The translations under genes and the position numbers were made by a program. This document shows positions 22,821 through 33,761 of a stretch of DNA of 64,000 nucleotides, in pieces (position 1 is the stretch's first letter; the number at the start of each line of letters is the position of its first letter). Below the pieces are notes generated by a model. That model did no database searches. It had not been told where the DNA came from and saw nothing but the letters and a program-made list of their open reading frames with translations. This stretch comes from Brachionus manjavacas. Lineage: Eukaryota > Rotifera > Eurotatoria > Ploima > Brachionidae. The stretch is from positions 10,182,501-10,246,500 of the forward strand of contig JAHQIY010000001.1 in NCBI GenBank assembly GCA_019054805.1, in the 5' to 3' direction.

Positions 22821-23958
22821 CTCCATTAAAGGCCTGCTCGACTATCATGCCGCCTTCCACACTGATGGTGTTAAGATCGTGAACATTCTCAGCGTCCAAT
22901 TTGGTAGTGTTTTCATCCCTCGCCTACCATGCCAAGCTCAGCCTGTCCAGCTCACGGCAAGTCCCCAGCATGACATGGATGTCGATCTCTTTTCGCCCGC
23001 CAACGTCCGCAAGTACATACTGCGCCTAAATCCGAGGAAATCGTCTGGCATGGACGGTATCCACCCATTCGTCGTCAAAAATTGCTCCGATGCCTTTTCG
23101 GAGGTCCTTAGCACTATCTTCGCCAGCTCGTACACCAGTGGCCGGATCCCAGACGCTTGGAGACTCGCTCAGATCAGCCACATCTTCAAGAAAGGAAGCA
23201 GGAGTGCCCCTTGCAACTACAGAACTATCTCCTTGACGTCAATCCCCTGGAGCGTATGGTAAGAGACGTAATGATGGATCATCTCTACAGCAACAAAGCT
23301 ATCGTTCCGGAACAACACGGTTTTGTCCTGAGGAAGTCAATAATCACTAATTTACTGGAGACGGTGGACCACATAAGTGATGGCATCGATAGGGGTTTCC
23401 ACGCCCTAGTGGTCTTCCTCAACTTTGCAAAGGCCTTCGACAGAGTTTGCCAAAATTCAGCAGATCTACGCCCAATCCGAAATACTGATGGGGGAAGACG
23501 AGTCCAGGAGTGCACTAGCTTTCGTCGATACAGAAAAGGATCTGGGAGTCACTTTTTCACGTAACTTTAAATTTTCTATTCAAATTAAGAATCAAGTGAA
23601 CAGAGCTACAGGAATATTTGGCCCGTTGAAAAGATCATTTAGATATTGGACCGTCCTTAGACTAACTCCCCTTCATGAGCGGCGTGTACGTGGAGACCCG
23701 ATCAAAATGTTCAAACTCACCAGAGGAATCAACGAAGTGAGCCGTGAAGACGAACATTTATTTACAAACTCTTTCTTTTTACAGCTTTTTCTATAGTTAA
23801 TCTTAACTCTTATTTTGACCTAAAAAATTAAACAGCATTTCTTTTTCCAGTACTTTTCTATGTGAAATGTGCAAGGAGCTACCATAGGTGATCTCCTAAT
23901 AGGCCACCTCCGCAAGCTAGTCTTGCTGCAGCTTATATATATTATTATTATTATTAAA
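22821..23958 (+). pseudogene. GC-rich non-LTR retrotransposon (LINE) fragment with internal deletions
   Basis: The plus strand encodes pieces of a jockey/CR1-like reverse transcriptase in shifting frames. First LRLNPRKSSGMDGIHPFVVK (23022-23081) and IPDAWRLAQISHIFKKGS; then after a frameshift VPEQHGFVLRKSIITNLLET and FLNFAKAFDRVC (motif A). Next, directly, comes the C-terminal thumb region FVDTEKDLGVTFSRNFKFS and FKLTRGINEV. The segment with SGVPQGS and the YADD catalytic motif is missing, so the element is dead. It ends in GCAGCTTATATAT and an (ATT)n tail (about 23930-23956), the expected 3' end, so it is 5'-truncated. The fragment is far more GC-rich than its surroundings. It lies between tRNA-Ile copies 2 and 3. 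Confidence 0.85.
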
Positions 23959-24061
23959 TAGGAAAAAAAATATTTTTAAACTTGTAATATTCAAAATATT
24001 ATTTCTGAAAAATTCAAGAGATTTAATAAGATAAAGAAAAATTTTTATACGATAAAAAATT

Positions 24062-24135
24062 TGCCCAGTGGGAGGATCGAACTCACGACCTTCGCGTTAT
24101 TAGCACGACGCTCTAACCAACTGAGCTAACCGGGC
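24062..24135 (-). tRNA. tRNA-Ile(AAU): tRNA-Ile (AAU anticodon), copy 3
   Basis: Identical to copies 1 and 2. Upstream (plus coordinates 24136-24152) it shares TTCAATATCGACAATTTTT with copy 1, and downstream it shares the AAATTTTTTAT terminator flank with copy 2. The flank sharing points to recent duplication of the tRNA with a little surrounding DNA. All boxes needed for Pol III transcription are present. Confidence 0.95.
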
Positions 24136-26313
24136 TTCAATATCGACAATTTTTTAATTGAATCAAATTTATTTTTATCATTGTATTTATTTCTATCTAA
24201 CAAATTTTTAATCAAGTTGTAATTTAAGTAAAAATTAAAAAAAAAAAAATAAAGAAGTTAATTAACTAGACAAAAATCAATCATTTCGATTTGGTTTGAG
24301 ACGGCAAAACATTTTATTGCGGACAGAATTTTAGACCGGTTAGCTCTGACCGCATCCAACATTAAATAAATTATTTTTCTATTTTATTCGGCAAAAGTAT
24401 TTAAAGAAAATTAAATTAAATTAACTCTTTTAAAGTTTTACAACTTTATTACGCAATTTTTTTATTTTTTTACTTTATGCCTTTTTTTTGTTTATAGTAA
24501 TAATCTAATTCACATATCCTTTACTTGGGTGACAAACATATTAAAAATTAATTAATTTTAAAATATTTATATAAATGAATTTAAAAAATTTAAAATATTG
24601 TAATTTTAATATTTTGATCATAAATTAAATAATTTAATCTGAGAAAGAAATACAAAAGAAAAATATTTAAATTGTAATACCATAGTCGAATACTTAGATT
24701 TGGAAATGAGAAAAGTTACCATAAAGGATAATTTTTGAATTTAAACTTACTTAATATTCATTTACCAGTAGAGCCATCTGTTAATTAGAATTGTACTCTA
24801 TTTTTGGTATTTTACTTTTTTTATACAAATCGCGTCATTGTTGACACAATATTTAAATTAAATCTTTTAAATAGTTCACTTAAAAAAAATTTCAATTTTT
24901 TAATGTCGTCAAACAGCCGTTTGTTAAATAAGCTATGTTATTATTATTATTTTTAAAGCTTGTTAAATCAATTAAGAATGATTGCGAAAGACTTAACGCT
25001 TTAAATAAAAAAAATCAGCTTATTCAAATGTTTAAATGATTTTTTTCTCTTCATCAAACAGACTATACTAATAAAATTGAGTCAGATAAATTCATTTGTT
25101 TGCTTAGAAAATTTTTTTAATATCCTTATTATTGAAAATTAGATATTTAATAAAATAATTTTTCACAAACTTAAAAAACGCATGTTTTTCATGTCTATTT
25201 AAAACCATATTAAACTTTATTTAAAACCATATTAAACTTTATTTAAAAACATATTAAACTTTATTTAAAAACATATTAAACTTTATTTAATATGATTTTA
25301 AATAGAAAGTGACCACTCTATGCCAAAGAAGTATTAGTATTTGCTAGATAAATGAAGATTATTTTATGCCTCTATCACTTTATTATTGTTTGAAATTTTT
25401 AAAATAAATAATATTATGACTGAGTATAAAATAAACGAATTGTGTTGTAAACTTTGTAACTGGAAAGTGCTTTCATTCAGACTTAGATTATTGATTTATT
25501 GAGGCAAGTTGAAGTTCATGATCAAATGTAAATTTCAAATCAAAATTTTTAGTTTTTGATTTAAACAAAAAGGTATTTTTTATCAATTTTTTAATAATAA
25601 ATGACTAAACTTTATTGAACATTATTTGTTTAATCAATAATTAGATAGAAAATTATGAATGAATTTTTATCTGAAGTAAATTGAATACTTAATGAATATT
25701 TTGAAATTTTACAATACAAAATTTAACTTTGTTTCGCCGTAATAAAATTTAATTTAATTGATATTTAAATATCATTTAAAGCGTTTATTTCAGCCATAAT
25801 TTGGATACCTAAATGTCGATTTTAAATTTGTCTATAAAGTTTTCAAATAAAAATTTTAGAAGAATCAATTAAAGATCAATTAGAGAAAAAAGTTTTGTTT
25901 TTTTTTTTATTAAAATAATAAACATCTTATGTTAAATTTAAAAAAAATTAAAAAAATCTAATTTTTTTGTTTTTAATAAGATTTTAATCAATTAAATTTT
26001 GATTATTTGATTATGATCATGAACTTCAAGTTGCCATCTATTGATAGTAATCCATTTATAAATTTCGTTTAGAAAATGGAAATTATAAGTAAATTATTAC
26101 AATTTTATTATAACTTAAAATGAAGCCTTTAATATGAATTTTATTTTTTCTTTAATATCTTAATTTTTAGTTTATACCATGCCTTATTTCAATTAATTCT
26201 AATTTAAAATTTAGGAGCTTTTTTAATTTTTAATCTAAATGATTTGATTTTCGACGTAGATGCTCAGCTGTTTAATAAATAAGTATGTTTGGTTTCTTTG
26301 ACAAAATAAAAAG
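24136..26313. other. AT-rich intergenic DNA with a short tandem repeat
   Basis: No gene is recognised. The stretch holds a four-unit 22-bp tandem repeat at 25201-25288. Everything else is low-complexity A/T sequence. Confidence 0.5.
25201..25288. repeat. 22-bp tandem repeat, four units
   Basis: Units start at 25201, 25223, 25245 and 25267 with consensus AAAAMCATATTAAACTTTAT plus TT. Units 1 and 2 carry CC where units 3 and 4 carry AC. The array is followed by AATATGATTTTAAAT, an inverted partial copy of the unit start, so the whole block can fold into a hairpin. Confidence 0.85.
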
Positions 26314-27645
26314 CTATTTTGACAAATTTTTGATTGCTTTAAAATCAGAATAAAAAATATAAATTGAGAATATTAAATAAGTTCCAATAATAGCTGCAGA
26401 TGTCAGCCAAAATACTCTTTCGTCTATCAAAATCTTTAAGCTAGAATTTTTGACTTTAAAAATGAGCCTATTAGTGCATATTTTGATTTTAGGCGGATTT
26501 TTATAATCTGTTAAAAAAAAATCATATGAATCATCATCAATTTTTTCAATCAAATAATAATCAGTTAACCTTAAATGGTCATCAAATGGAAGCTCATTGA
26601 GGCTAATGTTTCGAATAATTTTAGAATTTTTTACTACATTTATTCTCAAATTTAAATGTCTTAGTATCGAATTAAGGGTTAGAACATTTGCAAATATAGA
26701 AGTTGGCTGACCTCTGTTTTCAGATACAATTTTTTTATCTACAATCCAAGGAAAAAAATCTAGAACAATTCTGTATTTAAAAATATGAATTTTAGCAGTA
26801 CACAAATAAATTCCGGTCGATTTTTTATCGTTTCCTAAAGCCAAATAAGAACTATTTCTTTTAAAAATTAGATTTTTTTTAATATTCTAGTTGATTAAAT
26901 TTACGTTTTTAAAACATTTCCGTTAAAAATCCATTCAATTTGGATAGTTTTGAATAATTTTTGTAAAAGATTGAGCAAATCGCTGTCACATTTTAAATGT
27001 CCATTTGAATTTTCGATATAATTTTCAGCTTTAAATTGAAGTTTTTTAAAGATAAAATATTTTAAAAAAGATGGCATAAATTTTAAAGGCTTTGAATCAT
27101 CTAAACAGTAATCACGTGTAAAGTCAGAACAATAACCAGTCTCTTCAGAAAATCCGACACAGTCTGAGCCATTGTTAGAAGGAGGAGGGTTATCACAGGT
27201 TCTTTTCCTTATTTTTATTCCTTTTCGAAAATATTAATTGAAAAATTAAAATTAAAAGTGCGAACCTATTCCACATTTAGAATGACATTCAAAAGATGAC
27301 CATTCACTCCAATCTCCATTCACAACACATTTTTTGTCTATTCGACAAATTTTTTGCATCTGAGCCATTCCGAAGCACACTTTATTTGGATCTGTGTTAG
27401 AATTTATTATACAAGTCCGTTTTCTTGTTCTTTTTTTTTCATTAATAAAATAAAAATTGACTAAATTTCAACTTTTCTCATTAAGTATTTTACTTTTGGC
27501 CATAGCTACATTCGCCTATGCATGAAGACCATTTTGACCAAGCGGCCCATTCACCTTTAAAATCATAATAGGAAGCTTCATAACTGAAGTTTTCACTTAA
27601 ATTAAAGATTAGGAGAAAAATAAAATAATTTTTTTTTTTAATCAT
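26314..27645 (-). CDS. TSP1-TSP1-Ig-like single-pass membrane protein
   Basis: Four exons join in phase: 27645-27494, 27429-27266, 27220-26905, 26857-26314; 391 aa. The N-terminus has a Lys cluster then a hydrophobic stretch (KNYFIFLLIFNL), a signal peptide. Two thrombospondin type-1 repeats follow: EWAAWSKWSSC...CSYGQKTRKRTC and DWSEWSSFEC...CGIGIKIRKRTC, each with the WxxW and CxxG/RxRxC pattern; every splice junction falls inside or between these blocks and restores them. An Ig-like domain follows, with KCDSDLL, IEWIFNG and the D.. ..GIYLC end typical of an Ig C-W-C core. A single helix VFWLTSAAIIGTYLIFSIYI near the C-terminus leaves about 12 cytoplasmic residues. UNC5 receptors use the same domains in the reverse order (Ig then TSP1) and carry a death domain, which is absent here. 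Role unknown; a cell-surface or matrix receptor is likely. Confidence 0.8.
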
Positions 27646-28919
27646 TAGTAATTTTTAGTTGTTTAGAGACGTATTTATTTTTGAAAAATTTTTGGATATT
27701 TCTAATTAAATTCAATTTTTATAATTAATAAAAAATTAATAAAGCAATTTCGGCAAATTGATTAATATTGATTATAAGTAGTGTAATTATTTTTTAGTTA
27801 TTTATCTTTGCTTTTTTTTTTGGGTTCGTTATAAAAATAATATCTGAAAATGAATAAAATTGAATTATTTAAAATTTCAGTGTATTCTTAGCTGATATGA
27901 AATATATTTTGATAAAATTTTGAAGAAAATGAAAATATAACGAAATTGAATCACTAAGAAAAATATAGTCTACTATCGATTTTTTTTTGTTTTATTTTTA
28001 TGTGCTTTTAGCCTTCTTCCTCCTTTTAAATTATTTCATTTATATTTATTTCGTCAATAACGCTAGATGAGTTTTAAAGAAATCAATATATAAAAATTAA
28101 AATTAAACACGAAATTTAAATAGAGTTAGTGATGTAAAAGTTTATGTAGCATGACTATGAAAAAAAATTAATATTAATTGAATTTGACAGTAAATTAAAA
28201 TAAAAGTTTTGGAAAAGATTTAAGAAAATTTGAGAACATGTTGCAAACGATTTGTTTAGGATTTCGAAAATATTGTATAAAAAGATGTGAAAATCTCAAA
28301 ATTTATATAATTTAAAATTGTTCTTTCAAAGATTTGAATTGAAAAAAAATGAAACCAATCTTTAGTTAAATTTTTTAACACTGTTAAAAAGGCTATTTAA
28401 TAATAATTGATCTAAGATAATTTTATGCTAATTGTCATAGTGCTTTTTTAATATGAATGCAAATATGATTTATCGATTAATAATCAGTTTCAAAATAATT
28501 AATTTTTGTGGTTTAACAGCCTTTTAAATTTAAAATTTTAAATATTTTTTAAAAAATGAAAAAATTAAAATTAATTTTTTTTTGATTACAATTAATTGTC
28601 AACAAAAATTACCGCTTAAGCAAAAAACAAAATTAAAATTTCAAAACAGCAATAAGATGAAAGAAATAATTTAAATTATTAGCAAATTATGAATCGCTTC
28701 ATACTTAAGGAAATAAAACAAAATTATTTCAGACTAAAAAAATCGAAAATTTTCAAAGGTTTTGATTTTTCTACAAGAAAAAAACAGATTTTTTTCTTTT
28801 TAATTTTTTATTCATTAGTCCTTTAAGATCGATTTGTCATTCTCAAGTCTTTTTAATAAATTTATATTCGACTTTTAGATGATTTAAATTTTTGAATTGA
28901 CTTGAATAAGAACAAATGC
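27646..28919. other. Intergenic DNA between divergent genes
   Basis: AT-rich sequence between the starts of the TSP1/Ig gene (minus) and TRMT9B (plus). It should contain both promoters, but no clear motif stands out and no exon was found. Confidence 0.5.
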
Positions 28920-30563
28920 ATGGAAGAAGACGAAAAGTACTGGTCTAATCTTGAAAAAATATTTGTACACAATGTTTATGAGCGAATATCCTCGAAATAT
29001 GATGAATTTTCGCAACATGGTCAAACTAAATACCAAAATGAAGCCCAGAATGAAGAAATCAAAAAGGTAAATTGTGATGTTGAAATCGTCAATGTCAAAA
29101 AACATCCCAAGCTTGCATTCAAAAAAAATTTAAAACAAAAGCAAAATGGAACGGTGTCACGTAAAAAAAATGAATGGCCTAAAGTTAGACTTTTTCTTAT
29201 TCAAATCGAACCTTTTTCCCTAATCGGTAAGTCACTTATTTAAATTAGAATTTTAGTCAAAAAATACTTTTTTTTTCAAATATAAGCTGACGTTGGATGT
29301 GGTGAAGGTAAATATTTAAATATCAATAGTCTTATTTTTCCGATTGGGTCAGACCGTTCTGCCTCATTAAGTCAATTAGCCTGTTATCGAAATGCTTCAA
29401 GCTCATCTATGTGCAATAGGAATCAAATTGTCATATGTGACAATCTTAGTTTGCCTTTTAGGTGATTTAAAAAAAAAACCAAATACTTAAAATTTCTTGG
29501 AAAATTTTATTTGTTATAATGTTAAAATTTCAGGTCTAATCTATTTGATGCTGTTATTTCAATTGGTGTAATTCATCATTTGAGCACAGCCAAACGAAGA
29601 ACCACAGCTATTCAAGAATTAGCAAGAATTTTAAAGCCCGGCGGAAGAATTATGATATATGTTTGGGCGATGGAGCAGCGCTTAAGAAAGTTTAAAAGCC
29701 AAGACGTCCTAGTTCCAATGCTTAATTTGAATTCGACAAACACTGAACCAAGACTAAAAGTTAATCTAAGAAGAGATCTGAGCAATAATTCCGCTGTTAA
29801 TAGTGAGGACTCAAATGATGAAATTTTTCCCGAAAGATTTAGTCGGACTGTGAGCCTAAATAGCCAAAAAAATGATTCAAACCAACAAGGACCAGACGAA
29901 AGTCCTGAAAAAAGTTGCGTCCCCAACGATGACCAAATGCTTTTTGATGGAAATTCAATTAATTCGAAAAATGAGAGTGATGAATCAGAGCCAGCAAAAA
30001 AAACTAATTTTGTCGATTCTTTAAAAAGATTTTTTTCTCAAAAAGTTTTGTCAAAGGAAGAAAGTGGTGAATCTTCTGAGAATTTTTCAAGTCCAATTTT
30101 TTCCAAAGCAAAATCTTTGATTCAAGAATCAACTTCGATCCAAAAATATAAAAAAATCATAGATGAACATAAAGATCTTTTGCCTAAAGATTTTACAATA
30201 CGAAAATTTCCTCACAGTAGCTGTCAAGATACGTTTGAAAATTGTGAAGAGACTGTAGATCATAAGCAAAAATCAGAGTTGTCTTTGAGCATATCTTCAT
30301 TGTCCGCATCGTCAGCATCGCCAGTTAATCAATGTTCACCGGCAAATAATCAAGCAGATGGTTTTAGTCAACCGCAATCAAATGATGATCCAAATGATGA
30401 TGATGCTGAAGATAGAGATAATTCTCTAAATAAAAGATTTTACCACGTTTTTCGAAAAAATGAGCTTGACAATATGGTCAAGCAGTATTGCCCAGAGCTG
30501 GTTATCTATGAGTCATATTATGATCATGGAAATTGGAGTATATGTGCCCGAAAAGAAAAATAA
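28920..30563 (+). CDS. TRMT9B: Probable tRNA methyltransferase 9B (Trm9-like)
   Basis: Three exons: 28920-29226, 29287-29461, 29534-30563; 503 aa. The start is the first in-frame ATG after a stop at 28893. The protein begins with the family block [20 protein letters not shown]. Class I SAM-binding motif [11 protein letters not shown] spans the first junction, followed by CDNLSLPF, then [29 protein letters not shown] and, at the C-terminus, [13 protein letters not shown] and [11 protein letters not shown]. Trm9-type enzymes methylate wobble-uridine side chains of tRNA with TRM112; the TRMT9B branch (human KIAA1456, fly fid) has diverged, and its catalytic role is debated. No AlkB or RRM domain is present, so it is not ALKBH8. 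Two insertions relative to the core are visible: about 50 polar residues near the N-terminus and about 250 Ser/Asp/Asn-rich residues in the middle, as in other TRMT9B proteins. Confidence 0.88.
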
Positions 30564-31853
30564 AACCCCATTTAAATTTTACTACCTCTATTATATAAAA
30601 AAATATTTCAAATTTAAATTTGTTTTTTTTTCTTAATTTAAAATTTGAGTTTAAAGAAGAAAACATATCATTTTAAAAAATATTTCTCACACATTTGTGA
30701 CATATTACTTTTATTTCTAAAAAAACTATTGATTTTTACATTAAAATAGCTCTAGGTGGACTTTTAAAATTAAATTGTATATTTTAGCCAGCAACAAGAG
30801 GTTATTAAACTAAGTTTTGATTTCCGACTAAGCTTCATCGGTTGTTTAAAAAAAATCAAGCAAAAAGAATTATCTTTTTAAAATTTAACCTTGATTTGGA
30901 TCTAATGATTTTATAAAATATAGATAATATTATATTCAATTTTGATTTAAATTTTTTAGAAAACACTTAAACTTTGTCTTATTAATTACATTTTATTTTT
31001 TAAATTTTTATTAACATCGCCTTTAAGGCGTTCATTGAAATAAATAAATAAATAAAAAAAAAAATATATTAAACAAATTATAAATAAAAAGGTATTAGAA
31101 AATAATGACAAGAAGAATCTAAAAAAATGGAAGATATTTTAAAAAGAATGAACTGATTCATTTTGGTTTATTACCGAATTCACAAATGCTTAAGAAATAA
31201 CTTTTGTGACTAAATTTTCATGTATGTTAAAAAAAAATAGTTAACTATATCTAATTAATTAAAATTTTAAAATTTCTGGAGATTTTCTCAGAGGTTTCAC
31301 AAAAAATAGCAAAAATTTTTAGATCGAAAATTTTCGTTTTACTTAAAAATTACTATTCAAAATTATTAATAAAATTTCTATTTTATTAACTTCAATAAAT
31401 TTGATCTCTTGCGTAAGAAAAAAAGTTTTGAAAAATTCTTGGTCAAAATTATACAAGATAAAAGGGGAAAAAAAATTAAAAATAGCGATTTCCCAACAAT
31501 CTCTTTATCCATTTTGACTAAATTTTTTTGTTTGGGTAGCAGTTTCGATGTGTTTAATGAAAAATTGCGCTCATTTTTTTAAAATAAATTAAATCTTCTT
31601 ATGAAAAATTTATATTAAAATTAAAAATGTGTCGACGTCTTAGGAATTATTTAACCTACGATTCTGTTTTCTCGTCAATACAAATTAAGTTTTATTTTAT
31701 TTAGATGACGAGAAAATGAACAGATCCTAAAATTCTAGTCAAAAAATAAAAGAAACAAGATAAGAAATTTAGTAAGTTTGATGATTATGTCATCACTTGA
31801 ATTTGCAAGTTTAATATTTAGAAATTTAAAAAAAATCTAATGATCGATTTAAG
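30564..31853. other. Intergenic DNA with a hairpin-tail repeat
   Basis: The interval between TRMT9B and DNAJC22 contains a retroelement-tail module at 31018-31057 and otherwise featureless AT-rich sequence. Confidence 0.5.
31018..31057 (+). repeat. Hairpin-plus-AATA tail module (group B)
   Basis: The hairpin CGCCTTTAAGGCG (31018-31030) is followed by TTCATTGAAATAAATAAATA. A similar arrangement (GCCTATGAGGC, then TTAAATCAATAAATAATAAT) is at 48807-48851. A short stem followed by a simple repeat is a known 3'-end form of some non-LTR retrotransposons and the SINEs that use them. Confidence 0.5.
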
Positions 31854-33013
31854 ATGACTAAATCAATCAAAACAGCTTACGTAATTTGGCTATTTGGTGG
31901 CTTGTTCGGTCTGCATCATTTTTATTTGAAACGAGACAAACAAGGATTCATATACATGATAACACTTGGAGGATTCTTAATTGCATTTCTCAGAGATGCT
32001 TATCGATTACCTGAATATGTAAGAGAAGCAAATGAGGAAAAAATTTTCATGGAAAAGCTAAGATTACAGCAAGATCAATTAAAGACACCTTTGTTTATGA
32101 CATCCCGATTCATAAGTTCGATTGCAGTTGGATCCTTATTTGGCTACATCGCCATGAACTGCTTATCAATTTCGGGCAATGAGTTTAGCTATCATTGGTG
32201 TGAAATTTTGGTCAAATTCTTAAGTCCGATTATTGTTGCATGTGTTGTTTACCTGATAGGAACTGAGGGTCCTATAAGATGCTCATTTGAATGGCCTCTT
32301 TTGGGTTCATATTTATCTCTTTTTTTTGACTCAATAAAACAATCGACCTCAATTTTCAATGCATCCATATTTGCTGCATTACTGCTCAATTGGAATTTAA
32401 AATGGGACAATGATTATTTTGAGAGAGTAAATAAAAGAAAATTGATTACAAGAATTTTTTATATAGGCTTTGGCTTTGCTATTTTTTCGGGTCTTTTAGG
32501 TTTATTTATCTGGAACAATGCTACTTTGGAATATAAAGGTGAAAAGGTGACCATTAGCGAATATTTTGAGAAATTATACAACACAGAAGAAATGAAGAAA
32601 GCACGCGAAGTTTTAAAGATGCTCTGGGATTTTTATCAAGCGCATGGGCTTCGAAGATTAATCAACCACTTTTATTATGGTTATGATCCTGAAGCCATTG
32701 CTCATGCTTATAAAGTAATTTAGAAAAATTTCAATAATTGAATTTGATTTAGTCAATTAGATTTTGGAATTAAATGAGCGTTCTACTCAACAGGATATTG
32801 ATCAACGATGTAGAATTTTGTCTAGAAAGTGGCACCCTGACAAATATAAGGTTTTGAATTTTTTTGTTTTGATTTATATTTTAGTTTTTTTTCAAGGACA
32901 TGGAGAAAAAGATAAATGCAGAGAAAATATTCATGGATGTTCAACAGTCATGTAACATTCTTTCAGAACATAGAAGAAACAGAATCGATCAGAATAAAAA
33001 ATCTGAAATGTAA
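31854..33013 (+). CDS. DNAJC22: DnaJ homolog subfamily C member 22 (wurst)
   Basis: Three exons in phase 0: 31854-32714, 32761-32850, 32897-33013; 355 aa (human 341). The N-terminus has the TM2-like block YVIWLFGGLFGLHHFYLKRD, followed by several more membrane helices. The C-terminal J domain is split over exons 2 and 3: HAYKILELNERSTQQDIDQR, then KWHPDKYK with the essential HPD, then AEKIFMDVQQSCNILSEHRR. Membrane-then-J order is specific to DNAJC22, whose fly orthologue Wurst recruits Hsc70 and clathrin during endocytosis and airway maturation. The two introns are only 46 nt each. Exon 1 would read two codons into the first intron and stop, so a naive open frame misses the J domain. Confidence 0.93.
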
Positions 33014-33761
33014 AATTTTAATCTTAAAATTAATAAAATATTGTTTACTAATTTTGTGTTTTTTTTTTCAAATATTAAAAAAAAGATAAATTAGAGAAGA
33101 GAATTAAAAAAAAGTTAAATTTCAAATTTCAAATAAATCTAAAGAGATACTTTAGCTACACAGAGTTTGAATCGGATTCAGTTAAAATAAATTATTAAGT
33201 AATGATTCCTTACTTTTTCTAACCAAAAATTATCAAAAATTTAGAGACAATATTTAATAAATTTATAATAAGCTTTGTTTTATCAAAAAAATATTCTTGT
33301 TTTAAATATAAAAATCAACTTTTTTTCCCCTTTTTTTGCTATTCACATTTTATGTGTTTTTAGCATCGCATTTGGAAGGAATTTTAAACCCTTTTTTTTA
33401 ACAAATACATAAATTCAAATATTTAAAGTTCGAAGGCATAAACGAGGACATTTTGAATAACTTATTTAGATTAGTAAACGCGAAATTTTTTTTTTAAAAA
33501 TTATTAAATTTGTCAACAGAAGTTATTGATTTTTAATATTAGCATCAGACTATTTTTTTTTTAACTTCACTTATATTCAAAACCCAGTATAACGTAATTA
33601 ATGTTGAATTTAGATTATAAACGTCATTTGATATTCTTTTGTAAAATTTTATTTAAAAAAAAATGAAATAAAAATGTTTAATTCAAAAAATAAAAGTTAT
33701 ATAGTGGCATTAAACATTGTGATTAAAAAATTTAATTCGATAAAAATCTATCCAAAAAAAA
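33014..33761. other. Intergenic DNA between convergent DNAJC22 and C2CD3
   Basis: About 750 bp of AT-rich DNA containing both 3' UTRs. No exon, RNA or repeat was recognised. Confidence 0.5.

Noticed and set aside
25201..25288. Four evenly spaced repeats considered as a CRISPR array
   Set aside because: Units abut with no spacers, only four copies exist and the setting is a eukaryotic intergenic region. It is a minisatellite.
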